From Desulfobacterales bacterium (GTDB taxonomy: Bacteria > Desulfobacterota > DSM-4660 > Desulfatiglandales > JALVZP01): DNA of 5,826 bases. The notes under the pieces were generated by a model that was given only the letters and a program-made list of their open reading frames with translations, did no database searches and was not told the origin of the DNA. The DNA lies in contig JALVZP010000348.1 in assembly GCA_027037575.1 (NCBI GenBank), positions 1 through 5,826 on the forward strand, given 5' to 3'. Of this stretch, positions 4,888 to 5,826 are shown piece by piece (the first letter of the stretch is position 1; each line of letters opens with the position of its first letter). Both the position numbers and the translations under genes were made by a program.

Positions 4888-5826
4888 GATCCTTTTCCTC
4901 TCCGGTGTTATTTTCCTCTTTTTCTTCTTCTGGTGGCTTAAAATCCACCTTCATCCCAAGAGAAAGTCCCATATTTGCAAGAACTGTCTTTATTTCATTA
5001 AGAGACTTCCTGCCAAAGTTCTGTGTCTTTAACATCTCCTGGTCTGTCTTCTGAACAAGCTCACCTATATATCTTATACCTGCATTCTTCAGACAGTTTG
5101 CTGCCCTTACAGAGAGCTCAAGCTCTGAGACAGGTCTGGATAGAAGCTCCATAAGTCTCTTTTCTTCCTCTTTCTTCTCCTCTTCTTCCTCCTCCTCAGG
5201 CTCTGGCAATTCCTCAAAGTTTATAAAAGGATTCATCTGATCCTTTAATATTTTTGCTGCATATGCAAGTGCATCCTCTGGAGAAACACTTCCATCTGTC
5301 CATATCTCCATTGTAAGGCTATCATATTCTGTCAGCTGGCCAACCCTTGCCTGAGTTACACGGAAGTTTACTTTTGTTATTGGTGAAAATATGGCATCCA
5401 GATATATAATTCCTATTTCAGCATCTCTTGGCTTAAGCCTTTCAGCAGGAACATATCCCTTTCCCATCTTGACAACCATTTCCATATTCAGCTTTCCATC
5501 CTTGGAAAGGGTTGCGATATGATGGTCTGGATTTAGTATCTCTACATATCCATGAGTATCTATATCACCTGCCTTAACCTCTCCTTCACCTTCCTTTGAA
5601 AGATGAATAACTGCCTCTTCTCTGTCTAATAGCTTCAATCTTACCTTTTTTAGATTCAGGATAATATCAGTCACATCCTCTACTACACCTGGAATATTAG
5701 AGAATTCATGAAGCACTCCATCTATCTTGACAGAAACTATTGCCGCACCCTGAATAGAGGAAAGCAGTATCCTCCTGAGGGCATTTCCTATGGTGATACC
5801 ATATCCTCTTTCCAGGGGCTCAGCTA
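4877..5826 (-). CDS. rpoA: RNA polymerase alpha subunit, N-terminus cut by the window edge
   Basis: Partial gene running off the right edge; 315 residues are visible. Reading upstream of GTG 5716 in frame gives EPLERGYGITIGNALRRILL and then a run ending KIDGVLHEFS, the standard alphaNTD assembly and dimerisation region, so codon 5716 is an internal Val, not the start. By comparison with E. coli alpha, about 28-30 N-terminal residues are missing. After the NTD comes a linker with an acidic run (PEPEEEEEEEKKEEEKR, visible residues 207-223). The alphaCTD follows at about 226-294, with LSVRAANCLKNAGIRYIGEL including the equivalents of E. coli Arg265 and Asn268 that contact UP-element DNA, and NFGRKSLNEIK. 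An additional acidic tail of about 20 residues closes the protein. The stop overlaps rplQ by 11 bp. It normally acts as the dimer platform for beta/beta' assembly and as an activator target. Confidence 0.98.
   Translation of the reverse strand, partial: AEPLERGYGITIGNALRRILLSSIQGAAIVSVKIDGVLHEFSNIPGVVEDVTDIILNLKKVRLKLLDREEAVIHLSKEGEGEVKAGDIDTHGYVEILNPDHHIATLSKDGKLNMEMVVKMGKGYVPAERLKPRDAEIGIIYLDAIFSPITKVNFRVTQARVGQLTEYDSLTMEIWTDGSVSPEDALAYAAKILKDQMNPFINFEELPEPEEEEEEEKKEEEKRLMELLSRPVSELELSVRAANCLKNAGIRYIGELVQKTDQEMLKTQNFGRKSLNEIKTVLANMGLSLGMKVDFKPPEEEKEENNTGEEKDHEA

Noticed and set aside
4877..5716. Treating GTG 5716 as the rpoA start
   Set aside because: The in-frame sequence upstream to the window edge encodes the conserved alphaNTD segment EPLERGYGITIGNALRR, so the gene continues off the edge.

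Overview
The window is about 5.8 kb of almost uninterrupted bacterial coding DNA. It holds seven genes in two convergent blocks whose tails overlap by 18 bp at 2272-2289. The only non-coding gap between neighbours is 3 bp, between rplQ and pyrB. I saw no rRNA, tRNA, CRISPR array, insertion sequence or riboswitch, and no stretch over 300 bases lacks a gene. Both edges cut genes: the left edge removes the N-terminal part of a TIM-barrel protein, and the right edge removes the first few dozen residues of RpoA.

Plus-strand block (1-2289): the 3' part of a sugar-phosphate isomerase/epimerase-like gene, an ArsR-family repressor gene, and a gene for a B12-binding-domain radical SAM enzyme of the DUF4070/HpnP-like type. 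Neighbours overlap by 4 bp and 14 bp, so they almost certainly form one translationally coupled unit. The metabolic target is unknown. This is the least ordinary part of the window.

Minus-strand block (5826-2272, read right to left): rpoA (RNA polymerase alpha), rplQ (ribosomal protein L17), pyrB (aspartate carbamoyltransferase) and pyrC (class I dihydroorotase). rpoA-rplQ is the usual end of the alpha/ribosomal-protein operon. Here two consecutive steps of UMP synthesis are attached to it with essentially no spacing. rplQ, pyrB and pyrC share one reading frame and are separated only by TAA-AGG-GTG and TAG-ATG.

Organism: AT-rich DNA, heavy use of AGA/AGG for Arg and ATA for Ile, purine-rich coding strands and extreme gene packing suggest a compact-genome bacterium, perhaps thermophilic or of thermophilic ancestry. 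RpoA and L17 look like those of Desulfobacterota, Nitrospirota or deep-branching thermophile lineages. That placement is from memory of the families and is weak. Nothing suggests phage, plasmid or recent transfer. I found no convincing new defence or mobile system; the best leads are the ArsR/radical SAM cassette and the in-frame rplQ-pyrB-pyrC fusion-like arrangement.
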